DNA of 64,000 nt from Methylobacter sp. BlB1 (GCF_015476545.1 NZ_JADMKV010000003.1:60697-124696); one strand, 5' to 3'; counted from the first letter of the stretch, positions 20,126-29,262 are shown. Numbers and translations are program-made. The notes: generated by a model not told the origin, from the sequence alone.

Positions 20126-20160
20126 TTCATCACTCCCGTGCTAAGCATGGGAGTGATGAA
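20126..20160. terminator. Bidirectional terminator between tal and rnfH
   Basis: A stem of about 16 bp (TTCATCACTCCCGTGC paired with GCATGGGAGTGATGAA, one G-T pair) lies between the convergent ends of tal and the rnf operon. The remaining 200 bases up to rnfH show nothing recognisable. Confidence 0.7.
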
Positions 20161-20359
20161 TCATACTAAATCTGCATTCTCACCGTTGGCTAGCTCTAAG
20201 CATAGCATTAACTTCTTTATTGCATTTCCCGCAATCTCCACCTGCACCGAAACACCGGTTAGGCCGCATGTGACTGCAAATACCTATTCTCATAGTAACC
20301 TGAATATATGGGCCGGTTGCGGCTTGGCAAATGCCAATAGGCTTTGTTGATTCGTGCTT

Positions 20360-20638
20360 CTAAGGTTGAGCGGATTCATTGATTCTACGCCGTTTAACCT
20401 GCGCAGGATCTGCGGTGATCTGACGATAGATTTCCACGCGATCACCATCCTGAACAGTGGCGTCCAATTTGGCGATTTTGCCGAAAATGCCAACTTTCTG
20501 CTTGCTCAAATCGATCTCAGGGCAATGGACTAATAGCCCCGACAGATGGATGGTCTTTTCCACAGTACAGTTATCGGGCACTTCCAGTCGCAGCCATAAT
20601 TGCCTATCAGCCTGTGCGTAACATACGCCCACATTCAT
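20360..20638 (-). CDS. rnfH: RnfH family protein
   Basis: A 92-residue ubiquitin-like small protein of the RnfH (UPF0125) family, with the typical start M-N-V-G-V-C-Y-A, the V-G-I-F-G-K strand-turn and the C-terminal D-G-D-R-V-E-I-Y-R loop. Its start overlaps the rnfE stop by 4 bases (ATGA), so it is the last gene of the rnf operon. In Azotobacter RnfH is linked to the nitrogen-fixation rnf cluster; its molecular role is not settled. Confidence 0.9.
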   Translation of the reverse strand: MNVGVCYAQADRQLWLRLEVPDNCTVEKTIHLSGLLVHCPEIDLSKQKVGIFGKIAKLDATVQDGDRVEIYRQITADPAQVKRRRINESAQP

Positions 20639-21333
20639 CGTATTTCCTCCGGTATCGCTTCGGATAATAATGTCGCCTGCGCCTTGTTCGCGACTCGTTT
20701 CCGGTCCAGTAACCGTTTGCCGGCAATGATAAACGCCAGCATAATGAAACCACCCGGAGGCAGCGCCATCAACAAAAAGCCTTTGTAATTAGGAATTAAA
20801 GTTAATTCTATAAACTTGAACCCATCGCCGAGCAGCAACGATGCATTGGCGAATAATGTTCCGGCCGAAGCGATTTCCCTGGCTGCGCCCAAGACGACCA
20901 GGGCCATGGTGAAACCTAATCCCATCATGAGGCCGTCCCATAAGGAGAGCGCAACAGGCTGCCTGGAAGCGAACGATTCGGCGCGCCCCAATATCGCACA
21001 ATTGGTTACGATAAGCGGAATGAAAAGGCCCAGTACTTTATGCAGCTCATGCAGCCAGGCATCCATGAGCATATCCACGACGGTAACCACTGCAGCAATC
21101 AACAGTACGAAAATGGGAATGCGGACTTCCGAAGGAATAAGATAACGCGTAACCGAAACGATGGCGTTAGTGCTGATGAGCACCGCCAGGGTTGCCAGTC
21201 CCATGCCTAATCCATTAGTGGCTGTAACCGTAACAGCCAGTAAAGGGCACAATGCCAGGTACTGACTGAATACGATATTATTGTCCCAGATACCGTCCCG
21301 CATTATTTTTCGATAGCTTTCGGAAATGAACAT
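20635..21333 (-). CDS. rnfE: Electron transport complex subunit RnfE
   Basis: Integral membrane subunit of the ion-translocating ferredoxin:NAD+ oxidoreductase. The 232-residue product has about six hydrophobic segments and the family pattern D-G-I-W-D-N-N-I-V-F-S-Q near residue 12, L-G-L-F-I-P-L-I-V-T-N-C-A-I-L-G-R-A and P-P-G-G-F-I. The N-C-A-I motif carries the conserved membrane cysteine. Located 15 bases after rnfG. Confidence 0.96.
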   Translation of the reverse strand: MFISESYRKIMRDGIWDNNIVFSQYLALCPLLAVTVTATNGLGMGLATLAVLISTNAIVSVTRYLIPSEVRIPIFVLLIAAVVTVVDMLMDAWLHELHKVLGLFIPLIVTNCAILGRAESFASRQPVALSLWDGLMMGLGFTMALVVLGAAREIASAGTLFANASLLLGDGFKFIELTLIPNYKGFLLMALPPGGFIMLAFIIAGKRLLDRKRVANKAQATLLSEAIPEEIR

Positions 21334-21348
21334 ATAACCACCTTCTGT

Positions 21349-22059
21349 TTAAGAGCCGATTAACTCGTTACGGTGCCGGTTAAAAAACTGTAAGCCTCGA
21401 TGAACGGTTTTTACAACCGCTCGGGGCGTAATAGTTGCGCCGGCAAACTGGTCAAAAACGCCCCCGTCTTTTTTGACCGCCCATTGTGCATCGGTGAGGC
21501 CAAGCAGGGACCGGCCATTGAAATCCAGTATCCAGCTTGATTTCGCGATCTCGATTTTATCGCCCAAGCCTGGTGTTTCGGCATGATTGATGACGCGTAC
21601 GCCCAGAATTTCACCATCGCGATTTATGCCTATGACCATGTTGATTATTCCCGAATAACCGTCAGGTGCAGCAAGTTTGAAACAAACCGCGCTGACTTGT
21701 CCGGCTTTTCTGGCGATATAAACGGTCGTTTCATTGGCGCCCAGGTTATCCTCAGCAGACGGGACAGTTACCGTATCCTGCAGCAAATCATTGTCATGCA
21801 ATGTCGACGGTACAACTTCTGCCAGTGATTTCTGTAGATCTTCATCCAGCCGCTGCTGGATGGCATCGTGTGTACTGCAGTGGGTGACGCCGAGCAGAAA
21901 GCTGGCGATCAGGGCGAATCCAGCCAGAACACCGGTCTGAAATGCCAATCTGGGCCTCAGCCGTTCAAGGTTCGATGGCTCCAGCCAGTGTTTCAGGAAC
22001 TCCTTATAGGTGATCGCTTCTTCGATCAGCCACTTGATGTGGTCCGAATCAGATTTCAT
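21349..22059 (-). CDS. rnfG: Electron transport complex subunit RnfG (FMN-binding)
   Basis: Periplasmic flavin subunit anchored by one helix (about residues 38-57). The covalent-FMN motif is D-Q-F-A-G-A-T near residues 203-209 with Thr209 the likely attachment site, followed by I-T-P-R-A-V. Ahead of the membrane helix is a cytoplasmic N-terminal extension of some 37 residues (W-L-I-E-E-A-I-T-Y-K-E-F) longer than in many homologues. Overlaps rnfD by 4 bases. Confidence 0.95.
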   Translation of the reverse strand: MKSDSDHIKWLIEEAITYKEFLKHWLEPSNLERLRPRLAFQTGVLAGFALIASFLLGVTHCSTHDAIQQRLDEDLQKSLAEVVPSTLHDNDLLQDTVTVPSAEDNLGANETTVYIARKAGQVSAVCFKLAAPDGYSGIINMVIGINRDGEILGVRVINHAETPGLGDKIEIAKSSWILDFNGRSLLGLTDAQWAVKKDGGVFDQFAGATITPRAVVKTVHRGLQFFNRHRNELIGS

Positions 22060-23156
22060 TGCTTATGCTCCTGTACAGCGACTTTTTGCGCCAAAGGCTT
22101 TCCGTTGCGATAGCGGCCGTATATCCTGGGCCGCATGTAATGGTCTATCAGCGGTGTAGCCGCATTCATGAGCAGCACGGCAAAACCGGCGCCTTCGGGA
22201 TAATTCCCCCAAGTGCGGATAACAAAGATCAACAGCCCGCAGCCTGCGCCGAAAACGAGCTGTCCTGCCGGTGTATTCGGCGATGTGACATAATCCGTGG
22301 CGATAAAAAACGCGGCGCACATCAAAGCGCCCGAACTCAAGTGTACTAACGGTGAAACATAATGCTGTCCATCCATCAAATGGAAAATGCCTGACAGTAC
22401 CGTGACAGTCAGTAACAGAGAAATCGGGATATGCCACTTGATCACGCCCTGCCGGATCAGCCAGATTCCGCCTGCAGCCAGCAGCAGCGAGGAGGTCTCG
22501 CCCAGGCTGCCGCGCGTCCAGCCCAGAAAATCCAGGAAAATGGAATGATCCGCCAGGATGTCCGGCAGCCAGTGCTGTTGAGAAAATTCGGTCTTGATAT
22601 AGCCCAGCGTCGTCGCGCCGGTCATTGCATCGGCAGAGGCCATGCCACCCAGGCCGGAGAAGGTGATTGACCAGCTCTCGATAAGGCCGGGCGCGTGTGC
22701 CGAGAAAACAGGCGCGACATTGGGCCACGTCGTCATTTCGATAGGAAAAGAGATCAGCAGGGCGATCCGGGCCAGCATGGCCGGATTGAACAGATTCTGC
22801 CCCAGGCCGCCGTAAACCTGCTTGCCCAGTATAATTGCAATTCCGGCACCGGCAACGCCTATCCACCAGGGCGCCCACGGAGGCAGCGTCATGGCGACCA
22901 GCCAGCCGCTCAAGAGCGCCGAGCCATCCATGATCACCGGCCTGGCAACCTTGCCTGCCAGACGCAGACAGAAGGCTTCAAACAGAACGGCAGACAGCAG
23001 GGTAATAATGAACAGATTCAGGGCGGGCCAGCCGAAACAGAAAAGCCCGAACGCCGTCGCCGGCGATATCGCCAGCATCACCTGCCGCATAATGTGCTGG
23101 ACTGTCGTGTTCGCTCCTATATGAGCGCCGCTGCTGAGCTTGCTGTGTACAATCAT
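22056..23156 (-). CDS. rnfD: Electron transport complex subunit RnfD (FMN-binding)
   Basis: Membrane subunit homologous to NqrB, with about nine hydrophobic segments. The covalent-flavin motif D-A-M-T-G-A-T lies near residues 176-182, Thr182 being the expected FMN site; D-G-S-A-L-L-S-G-W and G-G-L-G-Q-N-L-F-N-P-A-M are further family signatures. Length 366. Overlaps rnfC and rnfG by 4 bases each, so translation is coupled. Confidence 0.96.
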   Translation of the reverse strand: MIVHSKLSSGAHIGANTTVQHIMRQVMLAISPATAFGLFCFGWPALNLFIITLLSAVLFEAFCLRLAGKVARPVIMDGSALLSGWLVAMTLPPWAPWWIGVAGAGIAIILGKQVYGGLGQNLFNPAMLARIALLISFPIEMTTWPNVAPVFSAHAPGLIESWSITFSGLGGMASADAMTGATTLGYIKTEFSQQHWLPDILADHSIFLDFLGWTRGSLGETSSLLLAAGGIWLIRQGVIKWHIPISLLLTVTVLSGIFHLMDGQHYVSPLVHLSSGALMCAAFFIATDYVTSPNTPAGQLVFGAGCGLLIFVIRTWGNYPEGAGFAVLLMNAATPLIDHYMRPRIYGRYRNGKPLAQKVAVQEHKQ

Positions 23157-24649
23157 GCCAATGTTCCTTGTTCGTTTTGTAAACGTTCTCTTTCGGCTTT
23201 GGCCGCCAAACGCGCCTGTTCTTCTTCTTGCTGCTGTTTTTTGATGCGGTCCATGCGCGCATTGCGTTCGTCCATCAGACGCTTAGTGTGCTCCGATTTG
23301 TGCTGTGCCTGCTGCCTGGCTGCGAGTTCGCCGCTGGCGTATTTGAAATACTGCACCAACGGAATGTTGGAAGGGCAGACATAAGAACAGGAGCCGCAAC
23401 TGATGCAGTCCTTGAGGCCGATGTCGACGGCCGCGTCGAGCTGGTTGTTGCGGATCCGGTTGGCCATCTCCAGCGGCAGCAGGCCGGCCGGGCAGGCGCT
23501 GACGCATTGCGCGCAACGGATGCAGGGCTGCTGGGCTTTGTTTCGGATCTCCTCCTGAGTCAAGGCCAGGATGCCGCTGGAAGCCTTGACGATAGGCAGG
23601 CGGCTATGCGGCAGTGCATCGCCCATCATCGGCCCGCCCATGATGATGCGTTTGGCAGCTGTTTGATCAACGCCGCAGAAGGCGAACAGTTCACTGATCA
23701 GCGTGCCGATGGGCACTTCGATATTCATCGGCGAGGCTATGGCACCGCCCGAGACTGTCACGATGCGGCTGACCAGCGGCTGATTGAAGCGGACGGCCCG
23801 GTGCACCGCATAGGCTGTGCCGACGTTATGCATGATCACACCCACGTCGGCGGAGCGCCCGCCGGCCGGCACTTCCTGGCCAATGAGGTAGCGGATCAAC
23901 TGTCTGTCCCAGCCCATCGGATAACGGGTCGGCACCTGTTCAACCTTGATGAACGGGTAGGGCAGGCCGGCCTTCCGCATGGCTGCATAGGCTTCGGGCT
24001 TGTTATCCTCGATGCCGACAATCGCCTGTCCGGTTTCCATGCCATGCAGCATCAGTCGTATGCCGTCAATGATGCCCGCGGCGCGCTCCTGCATCAAGCG
24101 GTCGTCACAGGTCAGATACGGCTCGCATTCGCCGCCGTTGATCAGCAGCGTGTGAATTCTGTTTTCACGGCCCAGATTCAATTTGACGGCCGACGGGAAG
24201 GCGGCTCCGCCAAGGCCTACGATGCCGGCCGCGCCGACGCGCAGGCTGACCTCTTCGGGTGCCAGTTGAAACGGGTCATCGACAGGCGGAGCGCTGATCC
24301 ACTTGTCCTCGCCATCGGTTTCCAGCACGACCGTTCGTATCGGCAGCGCCGAGGGGTGCGGTGCCGGATAATCGTCGATATCGATGATCACTCCCGAACT
24401 CGATGCATGCACCGGTGCGGAAATCATCCCCTGGCTGTGAGCCAGCAATTGCCCTTTCAGTACATGATCGCCGACCCTGACCACCGGTTCCGCGGCTTTG
24501 CCGACATGCTGCTGCAACGGGATATAGAGTTTTTTTGGCAGCGGTAAATCAATCACGATAGGCTGGCTGGAGGTCGAGGCCTTATGCGCCTCGGCATGAA
24601 CCCCGCCGCGAATGCGCGGCTCTTTAAACAGGGTGGACAGGCTCAGCAT
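23153..24649 (-). CDS. rnfC: Electron transport complex subunit RnfC
   Basis: Peripheral NADH/FMN and iron-sulfur subunit. The 498-residue protein has R-G-G-V-H near the start, the G-L-G-G-A-A-F-P-S loop and N-G-G-E-C-E-P-Y-L-T-C-D nucleotide site, then two [4Fe-4S] motifs, C-I-R-C-A-Q-C-V-S-A-C-P and C-I-S-C-G-S-C-S-Y-V-C-P, around residues 375-425. A charged C-terminal tail of about 50 residues rich in Glu, Arg, Lys and Gln is probably a helix or coiled coil. Overlaps rnfB by 7 bases. Confidence 0.96.
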   Translation of the reverse strand: MLSLSTLFKEPRIRGGVHAEAHKASTSSQPIVIDLPLPKKLYIPLQQHVGKAAEPVVRVGDHVLKGQLLAHSQGMISAPVHASSSGVIIDIDDYPAPHPSALPIRTVVLETDGEDKWISAPPVDDPFQLAPEEVSLRVGAAGIVGLGGAAFPSAVKLNLGRENRIHTLLINGGECEPYLTCDDRLMQERAAGIIDGIRLMLHGMETGQAIVGIEDNKPEAYAAMRKAGLPYPFIKVEQVPTRYPMGWDRQLIRYLIGQEVPAGGRSADVGVIMHNVGTAYAVHRAVRFNQPLVSRIVTVSGGAIASPMNIEVPIGTLISELFAFCGVDQTAAKRIIMGGPMMGDALPHSRLPIVKASSGILALTQEEIRNKAQQPCIRCAQCVSACPAGLLPLEMANRIRNNQLDAAVDIGLKDCISCGSCSYVCPSNIPLVQYFKYASGELAARQQAQHKSEHTKRLMDERNARMDRIKKQQQEEEQARLAAKAERERLQNEQGTLA

Positions 24650-25194
24650 GTGGCAACTCCTTCGGCAACAGCCGGTTTGGGCCAGCGCCAGTTCCGCAAG
24701 GTGGCCTCAACCGGATGCATTTGCAGACACTCAGTCGGGCAGACGGCTATGCATTTCTTGCAGCCGATGCAGGCGTCACTGATCACGGCATGAATCTGCT
24801 TGGGCGCGCCGACGATCGCATCGGTGGGGCAGACCTTGAAGCAGCGCGTGCAGCCAATGCAGGTATCTTCACTTACTCTGGCGACCAGCAGTTCTGGGTC
24901 TTGTACATCGTTCAGATCGATTTCCACGCCCAGCAATTTTGCCAGCTGCTCGGCCAGCGAACTGCCGCCGGGCGGGCACAGCGTGGGCGGCGCCTCGCCT
25001 GCGGCTAGCGCTTCGGCTGCCGGCCTGCAGCCCGGATAACCGCATTGGCCGCATTGAGAGCCGGGCATTAATGCTTCCAGTTCATCGACGATCGGGTTGC
25101 TTTCAACTTTCAGATACCTGGCGGCGATACCAAGCAGGAACCCTAAAATTAGCCCTAATGTCGTCAAACTTACAATGGCAGTTAAAATGTACAT
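24643..25194 (-). CDS. rnfB: Electron transport complex subunit RnfB (ferredoxin-like)
   Basis: N-terminal membrane helix, then a C-G-Q-C-G-Y-P-G-C cluster motif and a distant C-P-P-G-G of the Fe-S domain, followed by two ferredoxin motifs, C-I-G-C-T-R-C-F-K-V-C-P and C-I-G-C-K-K-C-I-A-V-C-P. The 183-residue product fits the short RnfB type. It passes electrons between ferredoxin and the membrane subunits; with nif next door, ferredoxin reduction for nitrogenase is the likely direction. Confidence 0.96.
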   Translation of the reverse strand: MYILTAIVSLTTLGLILGFLLGIAARYLKVESNPIVDELEALMPGSQCGQCGYPGCRPAAEALAAGEAPPTLCPPGGSSLAEQLAKLLGVEIDLNDVQDPELLVARVSEDTCIGCTRCFKVCPTDAIVGAPKQIHAVISDACIGCKKCIAVCPTECLQMHPVEATLRNWRWPKPAVAEGVATC

Positions 25195-25212
25195 GATGTC
25201 CCCTCAGGCAGG

Positions 25213-25791
25213 CTATTTGTACAGTCCGGCGAAACCCATGAAAGCCAGCGATAAGATTCCGGCCGTGATAAAGGCGATCGGCGTGCCGGCAAACAGGCTC
25301 GGCACGCTCATCAAGGCCAGGCGCTCGCGCAGGCCCGCGAACAGCACCATGACCAGCGTAAAGCCGATGGCCGACCCAAAACCGAAAACCATGCTTTGCA
25401 TGAACCCGTATTGCGCCTGCACGTTCAGCAGGGCCACGCCCAGGACCGCACAATTGGTGGTGATCAGCGGCAGGAAAATCCCCAGTATCTGATACAGCAC
25501 CGGGCTGATTTTATGGACCACCATCTCGGTGAACTGAACCACAGCCGCAATCACCAGAATAAAGGCCAGTATGCGCAGAAACTCAATATGGAACGGCGCC
25601 AGAATGAAATGCTCGATCACCCAACTGGCGATGGCCGCCAGCGTCAGCACGAAGGTGGTTGCCATGCCCATGCCTAGTGCCGTATCCAGCTTGTTGGACA
25701 CGCCCATGAACGGGCAAAGCCCCAGGAATTTGACCAACACCACGTTATTGACAAGGGCAGTGCCTAATAAAAGTAACAAATATTCACTCAC
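25213..25791 (-). CDS. rnfA: Electron transport complex subunit RnfA
   Basis: Integral membrane subunit with six hydrophobic segments and the signature [15 protein letters not shown] plus [12 protein letters not shown] chose GTG 25791 (V-S-E-Y-L-L-L-L), giving 192 residues as in known RnfA, with GGA about 10 bases upstream. An in-frame ATG at 25818 would add nine residues but lies upstream of the transcription start predicted from the -24/-12 promoter at 25839-25824. First gene of rnfABCDGEH. Confidence 0.94.
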   Translation of the reverse strand: MSEYLLLLLGTALVNNVVLVKFLGLCPFMGVSNKLDTALGMGMATTFVLTLAAIASWVIEHFILAPFHIEFLRILAFILVIAAVVQFTEMVVHKISPVLYQILGIFLPLITTNCAVLGVALLNVQAQYGFMQSMVFGFGSAIGFTLVMVLFAGLRERLALMSVPSLFAGTPIAFITAGILSLAFMGFAGLYK

Positions 25792-25823
25792 TGTTTTTTC
25801 CAAGCTGTTTTTGCTCAAAATAC

Positions 25824-25839
25824 AGCATCAAGTGTGCCA
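25824..25839 (-). promoter_or_regulatory. Sigma-54 (-24/-12) promoter of the rnf operon
   Basis: Read on the minus strand it is TGGCAC-N5-ATGCT, with GG and GC separated by exactly 10 bases. Transcription would begin near 25813, which rules out the upstream ATG of rnfA and leaves a leader of about 22 bases before GTG 25791. A NifA-type site lies 117 bases upstream. Confidence 0.75.
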
Positions 25840-25891
25840 GATTGACAAAAACAGCCATTCATAAGCTAAATGCCTAAAACGAGTGCGGATA

Positions 25892-25908
25892 TGCACCTGA
25901 ATGGTGCG
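25892..25908. promoter_or_regulatory. NtrC-binding site in the rnfA-nifL intergenic region
   Basis: TGCACC-N5-GGTGCG matches the NtrC dyad consensus TGCACC-N5-GGTGCA at 11 of 12 positions. It lies about 145 bases upstream of the nifL -24 element, a usual enhancer distance. A possible half site, GGTGCA, occurs at 25980-25985. It predicts nitrogen-status control of nifLA. Confidence 0.7.
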
Positions 25909-25955
25909 TAAATCCTGTCGGAATTAGGACATAACCCCACAGCGCATAATTTTTA

Positions 25956-25971
25956 TGTCGCAAACCTTACA
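25956..25971. promoter_or_regulatory. NifA upstream activator sequence
   Basis: TGT-N10-ACA, the NifA-binding consensus, with its near edge 117 bases upstream of the rnf -24 element. It is also 80 bases upstream of the nifL promoter, so NifA could feed back on its own operon. Confidence 0.65.
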
Positions 25972-26050
25972 TTAAGTCAGGTGCAACCAATAAGGCGGTA
26001 GAGGTGATGCTGCATACGTGCCTTTCATTTTTTAATTCCCTTATAAAATT

Positions 26051-26066
26051 TGGCTTCATTTTTGCT
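26051..26066 (+). promoter_or_regulatory. Sigma-54 (-24/-12) promoter of nifLA
   Basis: TGGCTT-N5-TTGCT with GG and GC 10 bases apart. The predicted start near 26077 gives a leader of about 28 bases before nifL. Confidence 0.7.
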
Positions 26067-26104
26067 TGAGTGGTTAAGCTATTGTTCAATTCCTGACATG
26101 ACGT

Positions 26105-27703
26105 ATGAAAAAAACATCGTTGCAATTTTTGTGGACTCACAGCAGTAAAGGCAAATGCATTAATAAAGAGCTTGAAGCCATTATGCTCGGAGAGGACATC
26201 GACAACCGGGGGCCATGTGGGCTGTTTATCGAAACGGTCGAGCAGGCGCCTATCGCTATTTCCATTACCGACAAGAAAGCCAGCATTCTTTATGTGAATG
26301 AGGAATTCACCTTGGTCACCGGTTATAACCCGGCCGATATCCTGGGTCAAAACGAATCCCTGCTATCGGACAAGTCCACGCCGCGGCATGTCTATCACGA
26401 TTTGTGGCGCACCATCAGCAGCAAAAAAGTTTGGCATGGCCGGCTGGTTAACCGGCATAAGTCAGGTCATCGTTATCTGGCTGACCTGACCATCACGCCC
26501 ATGCTGAACAGCGAGAAGCAAATTACGCACTATATCGGCATGCATCGCGATGTGACTGCTGCCTATGAATCCGAGAAAAAAGTGCACAATCAGAAACTGC
26601 TGATTGAATCCGTACTCAATTCATCGCCGATTGCTATGGTGGTGCTCGATGACCAGGATCGGGTCATTCTGGATAACCAGTTGTATAAAGCGTTGGTTAC
26701 CGATCTTAACAAAGGCGAGCCGGCGCTGTTTTTTCTGAAGCTGCTGCGCGATGAGATGGGCGATTTATGGCAGCAGCTGCAACTCGCCGAACAGGGCTTC
26801 AATAACCGGGAGTTCAGGGTGGAAACCCGCGGCCAGGGCGTACGCTGGTTTTCCTGTGCCGGCAACTGGTTTGTGGAAAAAGAAATCAATGCCGATGCGT
26901 TTTTTGAAGACAACTCCAAACGCTATTTGATCCTGACCCTGACCGACATCACCAAGCAACGCCGGCAGATGGAAGAACTGCATATCCAGACCCTGAAAAC
27001 CATGATGGTCGAGGATGAGCGGGTGCGCGGCATTCGGGAGACGCTGCTGGGCGCCATGCACCAGATTCAGATGCCGATGAATCAGATCAAGGCCGCTGAG
27101 CAGATCATCCGGCACAAAGGCGACGCCCAGCATGACGGCCTGCTGCAGATTTTGCGGCAGATTCAGGCATCGGGCGAAGAGGCCGTGGCCATGATGAAAA
27201 AATGCATTCCCCAGATTTATCAGGCAGCCGTTGTGCCGGTCAATCTCAATAAAGTGCTGCATGAGATGATGATGCTCAGCGAGTCGCGTTTCCAGAGCCA
27301 TGACATCGAAGTGCACTGGCAGCCCATGCAGGCCTTGCCGACGATTCTGGGTTCCGAAAATCGCCTGCGCATCCTTTTCAAGCAACTCATCGATAACGCC
27401 ATCGAGGCCATGGTGCAGTCCGACTGCCCGGAGCAGCGGCTTAGAATCACCACCGATTCAGATGCCGATCTAGCTTATGTCATCGTTGAAGATACCGGGC
27501 CCGGCATTCCCGTCGGCAAACGTGCCAAAGTATTCGAGCCCTTCTATACCACAAGACCCATGGGCGGCAATCAGGCCGGCATGGGTCTGGTCATGGTCAA
27601 GGAAATCATCAACCAGCATCAGGGACTGATCGAGATAGACCCTAATTACCATCAGGGTTGCCGCTTTATTATCAGTTTTCCCATGCGCAGAGTTTCGGCA
27701 TAG
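26105..27703 (+). CDS. nifL: NifL, redox- and nitrogen-responsive inhibitor of NifA
   Basis: Flavoprotein anti-activator of NifA. The 532-residue product has a first PAS domain (about residues 38-155; Q-A-P-I-A-I-S-I-T-D, Y-V-N-E-E-F, V-T-G-Y), which binds FAD in known NifL, a second PAS (about 165-280), and a C-terminal GHKL ATPase-like domain with N-box Q-L-I-D-N-A-I-E-A-M, G1 box D-T-G-P-G-I-P and G2 box G-M-G-L-V-M-V. The linker has no canonical phospho-His H-box (M-H-Q-I-Q-M-P-M-N), as in other NifL proteins. nifA follows after 12 bases. Confidence 0.94.
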   Translation: MKKTSLQFLWTHSSKGKCINKELEAIMLGEDIDNRGPCGLFIETVEQAPIAISITDKKASILYVNEEFTLVTGYNPADILGQNESLLSDKSTPRHVYHDLWRTISSKKVWHGRLVNRHKSGHRYLADLTITPMLNSEKQITHYIGMHRDVTAAYESEKKVHNQKLLIESVLNSSPIAMVVLDDQDRVILDNQLYKALVTDLNKGEPALFFLKLLRDEMGDLWQQLQLAEQGFNNREFRVETRGQGVRWFSCAGNWFVEKEINADAFFEDNSKRYLILTLTDITKQRRQMEELHIQTLKTMMVEDERVRGIRETLLGAMHQIQMPMNQIKAAEQIIRHKGDAQHDGLLQILRQIQASGEEAVAMMKKCIPQIYQAAVVPVNLNKVLHEMMMLSESRFQSHDIEVHWQPMQALPTILGSENRLRILFKQLIDNAIEAMVQSDCPEQRLRITTDSDADLAYVIVEDTGPGIPVGKRAKVFEPFYTTRPMGGNQAGMGLVMVKEIINQHQGLIEIDPNYHQGCRFIISFPMRRVSA

Positions 27704-27715
27704 AGAGTCAATAGC

Positions 27716-29257
27716 ATGATTGAGCGTACAGAGTTAATCGAAGCTGAACTGGATACCCTATACCTGATCAGCCAGGTACTGAACAGCACCCACGACTTGC
27801 AGGCTAAACTGCAAGGCGTGCTGGAAATTCTGCATAAAAGATCGGGCATGCGCTCCGGGATGATCACGTTGCGCGAGACGGAAAACGACGCCATGGTCGT
27901 CACGGCCGTACACAGCGACAGCGCCGTCAAGCCGGCCCAACCGGTCAGGTATCAGTCCGGCGAAGGTCTGATCGGCACCATACTGGACGCGGGTAGTACC
28001 CTCGTCGTTGAAAAAGTGGCCGAGGAGCCGCGCTTCCTGGGCAAATTGGGGCTTTATGATCCTGAATTGCCGTTCATAGGCTCGCCCATTTATGTGGAAA
28101 AAAGCGAGCTGGTCGGCGTGCTGGCGGCGCAGCCCACCAACAGCCTGTTCCTGGGCGAGCGGGCCCGGTTCATGGAAATGGTCGCCAACCTGATCGCGCA
28201 AAGCGTCAAGATGCTTCGGGCCATGGAACGCAAGCAGCGCGATCTGCTCAGCGAGCGCGATCATCTGAAGCAGGCGCTGATCAAAAACTACAGCTTCGAA
28301 AATATCGTCGGGCATTCGGCGCCAATGCTGAAAGTGTTCGATTCGATTCGCCAGGTCGCCAAGTGGAACACCACGGTGCTGATACGCGGCGAGTCGGGCA
28401 CCGGCAAGGAAGTCGTCGCCAACGCCATTCATTTCAACTCGGGCTGCGCCAGCGGGCCGTTCCTGAAACTCAACTGCGCGGCCCTGCCTGATACGCTATT
28501 GGAATCCGAATTGTTCGGCCATGAAAAAGGCGCTTTCAGCGGTGCCCTGGCGCAACGCAAAGGCCGCTTCGAACTGGCCGACAATGGCACCCTGTTTCTC
28601 GATGAGATCGGCGAGATATCGGCCTCGTTTCAGGCCAAGTTGCTGCGCGTGCTGCAGGAAGGCGAGTTCGAGCGCGTGGGAGGCACCAAAACCATCAACG
28701 TCAACGTGCGCATCATCGCCGCGACCAACCGCAACCTGGAAGAGCAAGTCACCGAAGGCACGTTTCGCGAGGATTTGTATTATCGGCTGAATGTCATGCC
28801 AATCCACATGCCGGCTTTGCGCGACAGAACCGAGGACATCCCGCAACTGGCCGAATTTTTATTGGGCAGGATCTCAGCCCAGCAGGGAGGACGTTACCTG
28901 GAAATCAAAGACAGCGCCATCAGGATATTGATGAAGCACAGCTGGCCCGGCAATGTCCGGGAACTGGCCAACCGCCTGGAGCGCGCCGCGATCATGAGTC
29001 CCAACGGCATCATCGACAGGGATGTCATGGTCAATACCGGGCTCGAAGATGAAATTGGCCATCAAGTCGCGCTCAAACCCCAGAAAGTGCCTCCGGTCGA
29101 TCTCAACGATGAAACACTCGATGACCGCGAGCGCGTGATCGCTGCGCTGGAGCAATGCGGCTGGGTGCAGGCCAAGGCCGCAAGGCTGCTTAACATGACG
29201 CCGCGTCAGATCGCCTATCGCATCCAGGTGCTGGATATCGCCATGAAGCAGATTTAG
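27716..29257 (+). CDS. nifA: NifA, sigma-54-dependent nif activator
   Basis: Enhancer-binding activator of nif and probably rnf promoters. The 513 residues contain an N-terminal GAF domain (about 20-160), a AAA+ domain with Walker A G-E-S-G-T-G-K-E, the sigma-54 contact loop E-K-G-A-F-S-G-A, Walker B G-T-L-F-L-D-E-I-G-E-I and W-P-G-N-V-R-E-L, and a C-terminal helix-turn-helix (A-A-R-L-L-N-M-T-P-R-Q-I-A-Y-R). The inter-domain C-x4-C motif of oxygen-sensitive alpha-proteobacterial NifA is absent, agreeing with control through NifL. Confidence 0.96.
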   Translation: MIERTELIEAELDTLYLISQVLNSTHDLQAKLQGVLEILHKRSGMRSGMITLRETENDAMVVTAVHSDSAVKPAQPVRYQSGEGLIGTILDAGSTLVVEKVAEEPRFLGKLGLYDPELPFIGSPIYVEKSELVGVLAAQPTNSLFLGERARFMEMVANLIAQSVKMLRAMERKQRDLLSERDHLKQALIKNYSFENIVGHSAPMLKVFDSIRQVAKWNTTVLIRGESGTGKEVVANAIHFNSGCASGPFLKLNCAALPDTLLESELFGHEKGAFSGALAQRKGRFELADNGTLFLDEIGEISASFQAKLLRVLQEGEFERVGGTKTINVNVRIIAATNRNLEEQVTEGTFREDLYYRLNVMPIHMPALRDRTEDIPQLAEFLLGRISAQQGGRYLEIKDSAIRILMKHSWPGNVRELANRLERAAIMSPNGIIDRDVMVNTGLEDEIGHQVALKPQKVPPVDLNDETLDDRERVIAALEQCGWVQAKAARLLNMTPRQIAYRIQVLDIAMKQI

Positions 29258-29262
29258 CAAGC

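Noticed and set aside
23228..24547. 439-codon frame antisense to rnfC, and similar long antisense frames over clpX (55640-56845), nifV (51284-52447) and nifS (50145-51275)
   Set aside because: They lie opposite genes with complete family motifs and strong codon bias, which leaves stop-free antisense frames; the translations show no recognisable domains.
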